36,377 nt of DNA from Hymenobacter rubripertinctus (GTDB taxonomy: Bacteria > Bacteroidota > Bacteroidia > Cytophagales > Hymenobacteraceae). The stretch covers positions 94,260-130,636 of the forward strand of contig NZ_QYCN01000015.1 of assembly GCF_003583925.1 (NCBI RefSeq), given 5' to 3'. The notes under the pieces were generated by a model. That model was given only the letters and a program-made list of their open reading frames with translations, did not search any database and was not told the DNA's origin. A program made the position numbers and the translations under genes. This document shows, piece by piece, positions 1-8,354 of the stretch; position 1 is the first letter of the stretch; each line of letters starts with the position of its first letter.

Positions 1-47
1 CAAGCCCCGCACCCTACCCGTTCCTCATCGCGCTGATTGAGAAAGGC

Positions 48-1043
48 CTACTGCTCGTTCAGGTTCCAGTTGTAGTCCATGAACCCGATTTTGGTGTTGG
101 CGTCGATTTTGGTTTTCGAGTACTTGTTCACCCACTTCACCACCGACTGGCCGTTCTGGTTCCAGTCGTCCTTGTACCAGTCGAAGTAGCTGGAAAGCTG
201 GGCGCTGGCCGCGCTGATCTTGTTCTTGCCGGGGTTGTTGAGGAAGTCGCGGGCCTGGTCGTCGAGCTGGGTGCTGAGGCGGGCGGCGCTGTAGGCCTCG
301 GGGCGCAGGGGCGGGCAGGAGATGGAAGCACATACCAGGGCAAAATGGATGCGCGGGTCGTTGAATTTCTTGCGCAGGATGCCGTGCTCGATGTTATCGA
401 GGCTCATCTTCTCGCCCCCAATGCTGAAAAACACCTTCTTCCAGGGCTCCCCAATGTCCTTGATACTTTTGAGCGGGTAGTTGTCGAGAATCAGGCGGAT
501 GGTGTAGGCGTTGTAGGCGTTGATCCAGAACGCCATCTGCTCGGCCTTGCTGTCGGCGGCGGCGGGCGGGTTCTTGCTGAGCTGGGCCAGGTAGTCGTTG
601 AAGGCCTTTTCTTCGCTTTTGAATCCCTTATAATTCACGCGGCCCTGGCCGTTGACGTACTTTTTCAGGAGCCGGTCGAAGGTGCCGTGGTTGAACGCCG
701 CCGGAGCCGCTGCCACTGCCGCCGTCGGCGATGCGGGAACTGGTGTAGCCGCAGCGGCAGAGGTGGCCGGCGTGGCGCGTTTCGCGGCCCCCGCTACGGC
801 GGGGGCCGGCGCGGCCGGCGCGACGGTTGCCGTTGCGGCGGCCGCGGGCTCAGGAGCAGGGCGGGCGGCAGAATCGGCCGCGTCGGCTACGGGGGTGACA
901 GATGCCGCCGGGGCCATGGCCGCCGCCGCGGTGGCCGATTCTGAAACGGGGGCACTGGTGGAAGACGCCGGGCCGTTGCAGGCCGTGGCGGTGAGCGTGG
1001 CGGTGGAAACCAGCGTCAGCAGGAGGGGTTGGAAGAAATTCAT
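48..1043 (-). CDS. DUF547 domain lipoprotein
   Basis: 331 aa. The N-terminus is a hydrophobic signal sequence ending near Cys22 (ATAC), a plausible but imperfect lipobox. Residues about 23-115 are an Ala/Pro/Val-rich low-complexity stretch, probably a flexible tether. The C-terminal 215 residues are a clear DUF547 domain, with the conserved blocks FWINAYNAYTIR and HFALVCASISCPPLR. The biochemical role of DUF547 is not established. The protein is probably attached to a membrane with its domain in the periplasm or at the surface. The ATG at 1043 directly precedes the signal sequence. The gene diverges from the glycosyltransferase-like gene on its right. Family assignment is firm; function is unknown. 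Confidence 0.9.
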   Translation of the reverse strand: MNFFQPLLLTLVSTATLTATACNGPASSTSAPVSESATAAAAMAPAASVTPVADAADSAARPAPEPAAAATATVAPAAPAPAVAGAAKRATPATSAAAATPVPASPTAAVAAAPAAFNHGTFDRLLKKYVNGQGRVNYKGFKSEEKAFNDYLAQLSKNPPAAADSKAEQMAFWINAYNAYTIRLILDNYPLKSIKDIGEPWKKVFFSIGGEKMSLDNIEHGILRKKFNDPRIHFALVCASISCPPLRPEAYSAARLSTQLDDQARDFLNNPGKNKISAASAQLSSYFDWYKDDWNQNGQSVVKWVNKYSKTKIDANTKIGFMDYNWNLNEQ

Positions 1044-1209
1044 GAGCAGGTAAAAAGAAATACAGAACGCCCGGGGGTAGCCGGCGTGGGTGCTAAGTCC
1101 TTACGGCATACGGCAAAAACGCCGGTGCCAGCCGGCACTACCGCAATTAACGCGCCGCACGGCCCGCCGGATTCTGCGGGGCGCGCAAACTTCCCGCCCC
1201 CTGGTTGTC

Positions 1210-1217
1210 GTAAGGTA
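1210..1217 (-). promoter_or_regulatory. possible -7 box for the DUF547 gene
   Basis: The minus strand reads TACCTTAC, a partial match to the Bacteroidota -7 consensus TAnnTTTG. It lies about 165 nt upstream of the DUF547 ATG. The same octamer lies about 35 nt upstream of the ankyrin gene (21471-21478, minus). I see no clear -33 TTG at the expected spacing, so this is weak. Confidence 0.2.
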
Positions 1218-1238
1218 GCTGCCGGGCCGTACTGGCGG

Positions 1239-1931
1239 GTGGGGCCGGGGCGGCCCCCCCCCACCCATAACGAGGCCCCGCACATTGCCCGGCTGGTGCA
1301 GCAGCTGCGTGCCTGCGCGCCCCCCGAAACGGTGGAAATCCTGGTGGTGGATGCCCACAGCCCCGATGGCACCGCCGCCCTGGCCGAAGCCGCCGGGGCC
1401 ACCGTGCTGCTGGCTCCCCGCCCGGGCCGGGCCGCCCAAATGAACCACGGCGCCGCCCACGCCACCGGCCGCATCCTCTACTTCGTGCACGCTGATGTGG
1501 GCATTCACCCCGACTTTGCAGCTACCATCGAACAGGCCGTGACCACGGGCTACGAGGCCGGCTGCTACCGCTTCCGCTTCGATTCGGCCCACCCGCTGCT
1601 ACGCATCAACAGCTACGGCACCCGGTTTAATGGCATTATGAGCCGGGGCGGCGACCAGACGCTGTTCATCACCCGCGACCTGTTCGGGCGGCTGGGCGGC
1701 TTCAACGAGCGGTTCGTGGTGATGGAGGACTTCGAGATTATCCAGCGTATCCGCCGGACGGCCCGCTTCCTGATTGTGCCCCAGAGCGTGCTCGTGTCGG
1801 CCCGCAAATACGAAACCAACGGCTGGCTGCGGGTGCAGCTGGCCAACCTCACGGCCTTTGCCCTCTACTTCCTCAAAGTAGAGCCCGCCCGCATCGGCCG
1901 CACCTACAAAGCCATGATCAACCATCGGTAG
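1239..1931 (+). CDS. TIGR04283-like family 2 glycosyltransferase with aberrant N-terminus
   Basis: This is a GT-A type glycosyltransferase of the 'rSAM/selenodomain-associated transferase 2' kind (TIGR04283). Visible motifs are PTHNEAPHIARL, ILVVDAHSPDGT, the family hallmark PGRAAQMNHGA, FVHADVGIHP (the DxD-like site is HAD) and GGFNERFVVMEDFEI. The frame is open back to a TTG at 1029 with no ATG in that extension. The GTG at 1239 gives 230 aa, the usual family length, so I chose it. The first Rossmann strand, normally a hydrophobic xVSVIIP before TxNE, reads GPGRPPP here and is encoded across a run of nine C (1254-1262). Either the N-terminus has decayed or the sequence carries an error there. 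It probably uses a nucleotide sugar; the acceptor is unknown. Confidence 0.72.
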   Translation: MGPGRPPPTHNEAPHIARLVQQLRACAPPETVEILVVDAHSPDGTAALAEAAGATVLLAPRPGRAAQMNHGAAHATGRILYFVHADVGIHPDFAATIEQAVTTGYEAGCYRFRFDSAHPLLRINSYGTRFNGIMSRGGDQTLFITRDLFGRLGGFNERFVVMEDFEIIQRIRRTARFLIVPQSVLVSARKYETNGWLRVQLANLTAFALYFLKVEPARIGRTYKAMINHR

Positions 1932-1950
1932 AAGGGACGGTTAACAAAAG

Positions 1951-2048
1951 GGGGCATCCGGAGCCGAAGTCGAAGGATTTCCACCGCTTCGTTGCAATAA
2001 TAATGATTAGCCAGAGGTAGAGATGCTTCGGCTTCGCTCAGCATGATG
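1951..2048. repeat. degenerate palindromic repeat, GTCATGCTGAGCG family
   Basis: The left half is a degraded copy (CCGAAGTCGAAGGATTT then CCGCTTCGTTG). The right half is well conserved (GGTAGAGATGCTTCGGCTTCG, then CTCAGCATGAT). It matches the right arms of the copies at 8208-8324 and 10651-10838. The right end overlaps the ATG of the following epimerase gene. Confidence 0.7.
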
Positions 2049-3068
2049 TTCTCTTCCCAACAATCAACAGCTCCAGCGCCCAAAAAAACCGTCCTCGTCA
2101 CCGGGGCCAACGGGTTTCTGGGCCATCATCTGGTGGCCGAGCTGCACGGCCGGGGCCATGCGGTGCGGGCGCTGGTGCGGCCCGGTACGCCGCCGCTCTT
2201 CCCCGCCGACTGGAACGTGGACTATTGGGAAGCCGACCTCACCCAACCCGCCACGCTGGCCGGCGCGGCCGAGGGCTGCGGGACCATCATCCATGCCGCC
2301 GCGCTGGCCAGCGTGAACCCGGCCCGCAACCCCGCGCTGTGGGCCGTGAACGTGGAAGGTACCCGCGCCGTGCTGGCCGAGGCCCGCCGGGCCGCCGTGG
2401 GGCGGCTGGTGTACGTGGGCACGGCCAACGTTTTCGGCTTCGGAACCCGGGAAAACCCCGGCAACGAAACCCGGCCCTACGCCGGCACCCGCTACGGCCT
2501 CGATTACATGGACAGCAAGCGCGCCGCCACCGACCTCGTGCTGGATGCCGTGGCCCGGGAGCAGCTGCCGGCCGTGCTCGTGCACCCCACCTTCATGCTG
2601 GGGCCCGAGGATGTGAAACCCACTTCCGGAGCCTTGTTGCTGGAGATTTACCGGGGCAACGTGCCTGGCTACCCGTCCGGTGGCAAAAACTACGTGCACG
2701 TCCGCGACGTGGCCACGGCCACCGTGAATGCGCTTAGCCAAGGACGGGTGGGGGAGTCGTATATTTTGGGCAATGAAAACCTGAGCTACCGCGAGGCGTT
2801 CGGGCTGATTGCCGGGCTGCTGGGCGTGGCGGCCCCGCGCTGGCCCGTGCCGGCCGGGCTGGCCCAGCTGTATGGCACCTTCAGCAGCTGGCAGGCGCGC
2901 CTAACGGGCCGGCCGGGCCGCCTGAACGCCGCTATGACGGCCGTGGCCAACGACGGCCACTATTTCGGGGTCGAGAAAGCGCGCCGCGAACTGGGGATGC
3001 CACAAACGCCGATAAACCAGGCTATTACCGAAGCTTTTGCCTGGTTCGAAGCCCAGCGGTACGTTTAA
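2043..3068 (+). CDS. NAD-dependent epimerase/dehydratase (extended SDR)
   Basis: 341 aa extended short-chain dehydrogenase of the dihydroflavonol-4-reductase/sugar-epimerase type. The NAD(P)-binding TGANGFLG is at residues 20-27 and the catalytic pair is Tyr155/Lys159 (YMDSK). The motif after the fourth strand is IIHAAALAS. HPTFMLGPED follows the active site, and YVHVRDVA is a typical family motif. It probably acts on a nucleotide sugar, lipid-linked sugar or hydroxy-ketone. The adjacent ATGs at 2043 and 2046 both lie in the end of the upstream palindromic repeat, and the conserved fold begins only at residue 14. The SDR starts 50 bp downstream on the same strand. Substrate is not assignable. 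Confidence 0.88.
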   Translation: MMFSSQQSTAPAPKKTVLVTGANGFLGHHLVAELHGRGHAVRALVRPGTPPLFPADWNVDYWEADLTQPATLAGAAEGCGTIIHAAALASVNPARNPALWAVNVEGTRAVLAEARRAAVGRLVYVGTANVFGFGTRENPGNETRPYAGTRYGLDYMDSKRAATDLVLDAVAREQLPAVLVHPTFMLGPEDVKPTSGALLLEIYRGNVPGYPSGGKNYVHVRDVATATVNALSQGRVGESYILGNENLSYREAFGLIAGLLGVAAPRWPVPAGLAQLYGTFSSWQARLTGRPGRLNAAMTAVANDGHYFGVEKARRELGMPQTPINQAITEAFAWFEAQRYV

Positions 3069-3072
3069 GCCG

Positions 3073-3080
3073 TATGTTTG
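3073..3080 (+). promoter_or_regulatory. -7 box TATGTTTG upstream of SDR
   Basis: TATGTTTG matches the Bacteroidota -7 consensus TAnnTTTG and lies 38 nt before the SDR start. A good -33 TTG is not obvious. The SDR may therefore have its own promoter despite the tight spacing to the epimerase. Confidence 0.4.
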
Positions 3081-3118
3081 CACCGCGTCCGGTCCCGGGC
3101 ACAGTCGAAACCTAGTTA

Positions 3119-4045
3119 ATGGTCGTTATTCAGAATTCTGAACCCGTTGAAGCCGCTCCCGAAGTGGCGGCCGAAGACCACGCTGCTACTGCGGCTGTGG
3201 CCGCGCCCGTGCCACGCCGGGCGTTGCCTACGGTGGGGCCGCTGGCGGGTAAAGTGGCCATCGTAACGGGCTCCGAGTCGGGCATTGGACGCGAAACGGC
3301 CCGGGCCTTGTGCGCCGCCGGGGCCGCCGTGGTGCTCAACGGCCGCCGCGCCGACCGCCTCGAAGCCACCCGCCGGCAGCTCGCCGCCGCCGGCGCCACC
3401 GTAGCCGCCCGCATGGCCGACATCACCGATTACGCCGCCTGCGAAGCCCTCATCGCCACGGCCATCGGCGAGTTCGGCCGCCTCGACATCCTGGTGGCCA
3501 ACGCCAGCATCTCGCAGCGCGCCTACTTCCTCGATATGGCCCCCGAGGTGTTCCGGCAGGTGCTCGACAGCAATGTGTACGGGGCCGTGTTCCCGCTGAA
3601 AGCCGCGCTGCCGCACCTGCTCGAAAGCCAGGGCAGCGTTACGTTTATTTCCTCAATTTCGGCCCTGAATGGCATGCCCAGCGGCTCGGCTTACTGCGCC
3701 GGCAAGGCGGCTCTCACCAACCTGGCCCACACCCTGCGCCTGGAGCTCGATGGCACGGGCGTCCATTTCGGGGTGGTGCACATCGGCTTCACCGAAAACG
3801 ACGACGACAAGCGCGTGCTCGATGCCGCCGGCCAGCCCGTGCCCATTGCCTACCGCAAGCCCCGCTGGCAGAAAACGCAGGCCGAAGTGGCCGCCATCAT
3901 TCTGCGCCACATTCGGCGGCGGCGGCAGCGCACCGTTATTTCGGCCCTGGGCTGGCTCATTGCCATCGTCCACGGCAACTTCCCCCGTCTCGGCGACTGG
4001 GTGGTGCTGACGACCATGCGCCGGATGCGCAATTTTTACGAGTAA
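3119..4045 (+). CDS. SDR family oxidoreductase
   Basis: 308 aa classical short-chain dehydrogenase. An unusual N-terminal extension of about 43 residues, rich in Ala/Glu/Pro, precedes the fold. The cofactor loop is TGSESGIG (residues 50-57); the NNAG-type motif is present as VANAS. The catalytic residues appear to be Ser179 or Ser181, Tyr192 and Lys196 (YCAGK). The sequence NGRRADR after the second strand suggests NADP preference (inference). The C-terminus is basic and hydrophobic (IRRRRQRTV, then GWLIAIVHG), which may bring the enzyme to the membrane. It follows the epimerase by 50 bp and probably works in the same unknown pathway. Confidence 0.88.
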   Translation: MVVIQNSEPVEAAPEVAAEDHAATAAVAAPVPRRALPTVGPLAGKVAIVTGSESGIGRETARALCAAGAAVVLNGRRADRLEATRRQLAAAGATVAARMADITDYAACEALIATAIGEFGRLDILVANASISQRAYFLDMAPEVFRQVLDSNVYGAVFPLKAALPHLLESQGSVTFISSISALNGMPSGSAYCAGKAALTNLAHTLRLELDGTGVHFGVVHIGFTENDDDKRVLDAAGQPVPIAYRKPRWQKTQAEVAAIILRHIRRRRQRTVISALGWLIAIVHGNFPRLGDWVVLTTMRRMRNFYE

Positions 4046-4085
4046 GAATCTGCCCGCCGCCGAACCCAAAGCTCCGCCCGCGTCG

Positions 4086-4093
4086 TATGTTTG
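4086..4093 (+). promoter_or_regulatory. -7 box TATGTTTG, possible promoter for the DUF2064 gene
   Basis: TATGTTTG has the same flanks as the box at 3073 (CGTATGTTTGC). If used, transcription would run through the palindrome at 4158-4310 before the TTG start at 4340, giving a leader of about 240 nt. Confidence 0.3.
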
Positions 4094-4157
4094 CCCGCTT
4101 TGGATGGCAAACCGGGACGTATTCGTGCCGAATGGGTTGCGCTAGAGTCAGGGCTAG

Positions 4158-4310
4158 AAAACTAGCTCCCCTCCTTGGAAAATGTCGCGCATAGAGCGGG
4201 TTGGGGGTGGCTGACTAACGTTGAATAGCCGCTAAAAACCAGCTCCAGTAACCGTTTCCCTATCATCAACCACCCCCAGCCCCTCCTTGCCAAGGAGGGG
4301 AACTAGTTTT
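4158..4310. repeat. palindromic repeat, CCCCTCCTTGG family
   Basis: The outer arms 4158-4178 and 4290-4310 are inverted copies of 21 nt with one mismatch. Inside them GGGTTGGGGGTGGCTGA faces CAACCACCCCCAGCCC. The same design recurs at 16973-17105 and in a shorter form at 13951-14061. It fills most of the 294-bp gap between the SDR and the DUF2064 gene, and I see no gene in that gap. Confidence 0.8.
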
Positions 4311-4339
4311 AGTAAAGTACCTCCAGCCACCTTTCCCTT

Positions 4340-5035
4340 TTGAACCCGCTCATCACCCGCACTGCCGTTCTGCTTTTCACCCGCCCGGCGGGCGAGGAAG
4401 CGGCGTGCAAGTCGTTTGGGGCGGGCGGGCGCGGGGCTGATGCGGCGGTGGCGGCCCAGCTTATTGCCCGGGCTACGGCCATGGCCCGGCAGGCGGGCGT
4501 CGATTTTCTGTGCGTGGAATCGGGCGGGCAGGTGGGCCGCACGTTTGGCCAGCGCCTCGCGGCGGCCCTGAGCTACGGTTTCGGGCGCGGCTACGAGCGG
4601 CTGGTGGTTATCGGCAACGACTGCCCCGCCCTCACGCCCGCGCTGGTGCGCCAGGCCGTGCGCGCCCTCGAAACCACCGACGCCGTGCTCGGTCCCGCCC
4701 TCGACGGCGGCGTGTACCTGCTGGGCATCAACAGGTCGTTTTTTGAGTCGGAGGCCTGGGCCGCGCTGCCCTGGCAGACGGCCGCGCTGGGCCGCGCCTT
4801 GCGCCAATGTCTGCGCCAGGCCGGGGCCGCCTGCCTCACTCTGCGCCCCCTGGCCGACGTGGACAACGCCCACGACCTGGCTCGGGCGCTGCGCCAGCTG
4901 CCCGCCGGCGCTTTTCGGCGCCGCCTGCACCGGCTACGGGCGGCGGCCCGGCCGGTGGCTCCGGCGTTGCGGCCCCCGCGCCGCCCGGCCGCCGTAGCTG
5001 CGCCGCTGCCCCAGCGCGGGCCGCCCATCAGCTGA
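4340..5035 (+). CDS. TIGR04282/DUF2064 family glycosyltransferase-like protein
   Basis: 231 aa. It matches the 'rSAM/selenodomain-associated transferase 1' family (TIGR04282, DUF2064; GT-A fold like nucleotidyltransferases). Visible motifs are AVLLFTRP, GRTFGQRLAAAL, LVVIGNDCPALTP and DAVLGPALDGGVYLLGI. In the family, the DCP and DGG motifs are thought to shape the nucleotide and metal site. The start is a TTG at 4340, just after stop codons in frame; no ATG lies ahead of the conserved part. The last 35 residues are Arg/Pro/Ala-rich and not conserved. In other genomes this family often accompanies TIGR04283 proteins, as it does here with the gene at 1239. The substrate is unknown. Confidence 0.82.
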   Translation: MNPLITRTAVLLFTRPAGEEAACKSFGAGGRGADAAVAAQLIARATAMARQAGVDFLCVESGGQVGRTFGQRLAAALSYGFGRGYERLVVIGNDCPALTPALVRQAVRALETTDAVLGPALDGGVYLLGINRSFFESEAWAALPWQTAALGRALRQCLRQAGAACLTLRPLADVDNAHDLARALRQLPAGAFRRRLHRLRAAARPVAPALRPPRRPAAVAAPLPQRGPPIS

Positions 5036-5138
5036 AAACCTTCGCCAGTTGCCCGGTTGGGGGCGCGGCACTCGTGCGAGTGCCGGCGCCGCCCGGCTGC
5101 GTTTGGTTTCGTTTTCAGCTTGTTGACTTTCTTTTTAG

Positions 5139-8100
5139 ATGAGTAATTTTTCCTCTCGCGCGGCGTCTACGCTGGGCTTGCTGGCGCTGCCCGTGTCGGC
5201 GGTGCTGGCCCAATCCGTTGACCTGGTAGTATCGGTGGTAGACGTGCGCAACCGCCAGCCCGTGGTGGGCCAGGTGGTGCACCTCGACAACGCCGCCATC
5301 GGCTTCAGCACCCAGCAAACCAGTGATAATCAGGGTAAAGTACGGTTTCGGGGGCTGAGCACGGCCGGCTCCTACGCCGTGAGCACCGACCTGTCGGACC
5401 AATTCCAGAGCGTGCGCGAGGCCAACATTCTGCTGCGCGCCAACTCCAGCCCGAGCGTGACGCTGGTGCTGCCCCGCGCCAACGGCCAGGCCCTGGGCGA
5501 GGTGACGGTGCGGGCCCCCAACGCCACCACCATCAACACCCAGAACGCCGAGGTAGCCTCCCAGCTTTCGGCCAAGGAACTGCGCCAGGTGCCCATCGAG
5601 GCCCGCGACATCACCCGCGCCCTCTACCGCCTGCCCAACGTGACGCAGGCTACCGGCTTCTTCACCGAGGCGCCCAACGTGAGCATCAACGGCGCCAACG
5701 GCCTGTACACCAACTACCTCATCGACGGACTCGATAACAACGAGAACTTTTTGGGCGGTCAGCGCTTCGCCATCCCGACGGGCTTCGTGCAGAACCTGAA
5801 CGTACTGACCAACAACTTCTCGACCGAGTACGGCAACTCGGCCAACGGCATCGTGAACGTGACGACCAAGTCGGGCTCGAACGAGCTGACGGGGGAGGCG
5901 TTCTATCTCACGCGGCCGGGTCCGGGCATTGATGGCAAGTCGGATTTTGCCCAGCGCGACCTTTCCGGCAACCAGGTGAAAAGCGGCTTCCAGCGCCAGC
6001 AGTTCGGTTTTGGCGTGGGCGGGGCGCTGGTGAAGGACAAAACGTTCTTCTACCTCAACGCTGAGCAGACCTTCGACCTCAAGGACAACCTGCTGAACTC
6101 GCCCGCGCTGGGCGTAAACGAAACGGTGCGCGGCCAGAACCGCTTCAGCTACCTGAGCACTCGCCTCGACCAGCGCTGGAACGACCGGTTTACCTCGTCG
6201 CTGCGGGCCAACGTGGGCATCGTGAACATCGAGCGGCAGGGTGGCGGCCTCGACGGCGGCGTGAACTTCAACTCGGCCGGCAACCAGCAGGACCGCAATT
6301 CGGTAAGCATCGCCTCGCAGAACGTGTACGTGGGCGAGCGAATCACCTCGGAAACCAGCCTGCAATACGCCCGCTTCCGCTGGAACTACGCCGCGGCCGA
6401 CAACCCCAACAGCCCCGACGTGGGCGTGCGCGGCCCCGACGGCCAGACCATTGCCGTGCTCGGCCACCCCGGCTACCTGTTCGATGCCCTCGAAAACACC
6501 TGGCAGGGTCAGCAGAAGTTTACCTATTTGGCCGGCCGCAACACCTTTAAGGCGGGTTTCGGGCTGATCAGCTCCCAGCATTCGCTGTTTGGCGGCGGCA
6601 ACCCCAACGGCAGCTACACCGTGCAGCTGAGCGCGGCCCAGCTGGCGGCGCTACGGGCCCGTAACCTGGGCGGCAACCTGAGCATCAACGATATTCCGGC
6701 CGATGTGCAGGTAGTCAACTACGGCGTGGAACTGCGGCCGGCCTCGTTCGGGACCACCCAAAACCTGTACAATATCTACCTCGAAGACCTGGTAGCCGTA
6801 ACCGACCGCCTGAACCTGACGGTAGGCTTGCGCTACGACTATGACAACCTCTCGAAGGGTGGCTCCGACAAGGGCGACTTCAACAACATCGCGCCCCGGG
6901 CCAGCTTCAACTACCAGCTGACCGAGCGCAGCAGCCTGCGCGGCGGCTACGGCCTGTTCTACGACAAAGTGCAGTACGCCATTTACAGCGACGCTTTGCA
7001 GCAGAACACCACCTCGGCCGACTACCGCGCCCAGCTGACTGAGCTGGTGCGGGTGGGCGCGCTGCCGGCCGACACCAACCTCGACCGGGTGACGTTTGCC
7101 GGCAACGCCGGGGCCTCGTTCAACAACACGACGTACCTCAACGGGCCCTCGGCGGCCAGCTTGCAGGGGCAGCGCGAGGCGTCGTTCAGCAACGAGCGGC
7201 GCATCCTCAACCCCAACGGCTACCAGAACCCCTACACCCAGCAGAGCAGCCTGGGCTACCAGTACCAAGTGAGCAGCAAAACGCTGTTTTACGTGGACGC
7301 CGTGTACAACCGGTCGTCGAATTTGCTGCGGCTGGCCAGCCTGAACGGGGCGGCCAACTACCCCGTAACCGACCCCGCCAACGTGGTGGTGCGCACCCCA
7401 GAGCAGGCCGATGCCAGCCGCCCCGTCCCGATTCTGAGCGATGCCACCGGCCCCTACGCCCTCATTAACGGCCAGAAAGTGCGCGGCGTGGCCCGCGACA
7501 TTGTGGTGAGCGAAACCGCCGGCCGCTCGCGCTACCTGGCCCTCAACCTGAACCTGAAGAAGGACTTGCTGGCCGACGACCAGTACGGCTACCGCCTCAC
7601 CTACACGTTGTCCAACCTCAAAAACGACACCGAGGACATCAACTTCCGGGCCCAGAACGCCAACCAATACGGCTCGGAATACGCCAATTCCATCAACGAC
7701 CGCACCCACGTATTCAACGTGCTGGGCTTCTACCAGCCCATCCGCAACTTCAACCTGAACGTGGCGGCGCTGGTGCAGAGCGGCCAGCCCATCAACCGCG
7801 TGGCCGGGGCCTATAAATTTCCGCTGGGGCCAGCTACCACTGGTTCCACCAACGACCTGAACGGCGACGGCAGTTCGTTCAGCACCGCCTATGTGGGCAA
7901 CGCCGACCGCCAGCCCGGCGAAAGCCGCAACTCCGACCGCCTTCCTTGGTCAAAAACGATTGACGTGGGCGCCCAGTACAACCTGCACTTCGGCGAGAAG
8001 CTGAGCCGCCTGGAGTTCCGGGCCGACGTGTTCAACGTCTTCAACACCCAAAACCTGAGCGGCTACTCTAACAACGCCACCCAGAGCAACCAGATTCAGG

Positions 8101-8183
8101 TGGGACCCGCCGGCTCGGGCATCGTGCGCAAGAACGCCAGCGCCCCCCGCCAGTTCCAGTTCGGGGCCCGATACGCGTTTTAG
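5139..8183 (+). CDS. TonB-dependent outer-membrane receptor (Oar-like)
   Basis: 1014 aa. The signal peptide is about residues 1-24, ending VLAQ. A carboxypeptidase-regulatory-like beta-sandwich follows (about 27-115), then a plug domain (motifs YLIDGLDNNENF and NGIVNVTTKSGSNELTGEA), then a long C-terminal barrel ending in an aromatic residue (ARYAF), as expected for outer-membrane insertion. It resembles Oar-type receptors rather than siderophore or SusC receptors. It should take up a substrate too large for porins, using TonB energy. It is the first gene of a same-strand series leading to an ABC importer and a radical SAM enzyme, so I infer it imports that system's substrate. Fold is certain; substrate is unknown. 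Confidence 0.9.
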   Translation: MSNFSSRAASTLGLLALPVSAVLAQSVDLVVSVVDVRNRQPVVGQVVHLDNAAIGFSTQQTSDNQGKVRFRGLSTAGSYAVSTDLSDQFQSVREANILLRANSSPSVTLVLPRANGQALGEVTVRAPNATTINTQNAEVASQLSAKELRQVPIEARDITRALYRLPNVTQATGFFTEAPNVSINGANGLYTNYLIDGLDNNENFLGGQRFAIPTGFVQNLNVLTNNFSTEYGNSANGIVNVTTKSGSNELTGEAFYLTRPGPGIDGKSDFAQRDLSGNQVKSGFQRQQFGFGVGGALVKDKTFFYLNAEQTFDLKDNLLNSPALGVNETVRGQNRFSYLSTRLDQRWNDRFTSSLRANVGIVNIERQGGGLDGGVNFNSAGNQQDRNSVSIASQNVYVGERITSETSLQYARFRWNYAAADNPNSPDVGVRGPDGQTIAVLGHPGYLFDALENTWQGQQKFTYLAGRNTFKAGFGLISSQHSLFGGGNPNGSYTVQLSAAQLAALRARNLGGNLSINDIPADVQVVNYGVELRPASFGTTQNLYNIYLEDLVAVTDRLNLTVGLRYDYDNLSKGGSDKGDFNNIAPRASFNYQLTERSSLRGGYGLFYDKVQYAIYSDALQQNTTSADYRAQLTELVRVGALPADTNLDRVTFAGNAGASFNNTTYLNGPSAASLQGQREASFSNERRILNPNGYQNPYTQQSSLGYQYQVSSKTLFYVDAVYNRSSNLLRLASLNGAANYPVTDPANVVVRTPEQADASRPVPILSDATGPYALINGQKVRGVARDIVVSETAGRSRYLALNLNLKKDLLADDQYGYRLTYTLSNLKNDTEDINFRAQNANQYGSEYANSINDRTHVFNVLGFYQPIRNFNLNVAALVQSGQPINRVAGAYKFPLGPATTGSTNDLNGDGSSFSTAYVGNADRQPGESRNSDRLPWSKTIDVGAQYNLHFGEKLSRLEFRADVFNVFNTQNLSGYSNNATQSNQIQVGPAGSGIVRKNASAPRQFQFGARYAF

Positions 8184-8207
8184 GTTGAGTTGAACTGATA
8201 AGAAAGT

Positions 8208-8324
8208 GTCATGCTGAGCGTAGGCGCAGCCGGAGTCGAAGCATCTCTACTGCTTCGTTGTAAGGGTGATCTGATGTAAGGGTTACCACTGCGGTAGAGA
8301 TGCTTCGGCTGCGCTCAGCATGAC
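8208..8324. repeat. palindromic repeat, GTCATGCTGAGCG family
   Basis: The left arm begins GTCATGCTGAGCG and carries GTCGAAGCATCTCTAC. The right arm carries GGTAGAGATGCTTCGGCTGCG and ends CTCAGCATGAC. It starts 25 bp after the TonB receptor stop and ends 30 bp before the binding-protein start, so it fills the gap. The RNA could fold into a long hairpin that attenuates or separates transcription. Confidence 0.85.
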
Positions 8325-8354
8325 ATCGTTCTTATTGTTACTGTATTCCATTCC

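Noticed and set aside
1..47. End of a plus-strand gene at the left edge
   Set aside because: One frame reads YPFLIALIEKGLL but runs on as an antisense shadow through the DUF547 gene; too short to support.
5115..6581. 488-codon minus-strand frame
   Set aside because: It is a high-GC shadow of the TonB receptor; no signal, motif or plausible composition.
6651..7709. 352-codon minus-strand frame
   Set aside because: Antisense to the barrel part of the TonB receptor, Val/Gly/Ala-rich with no domain.
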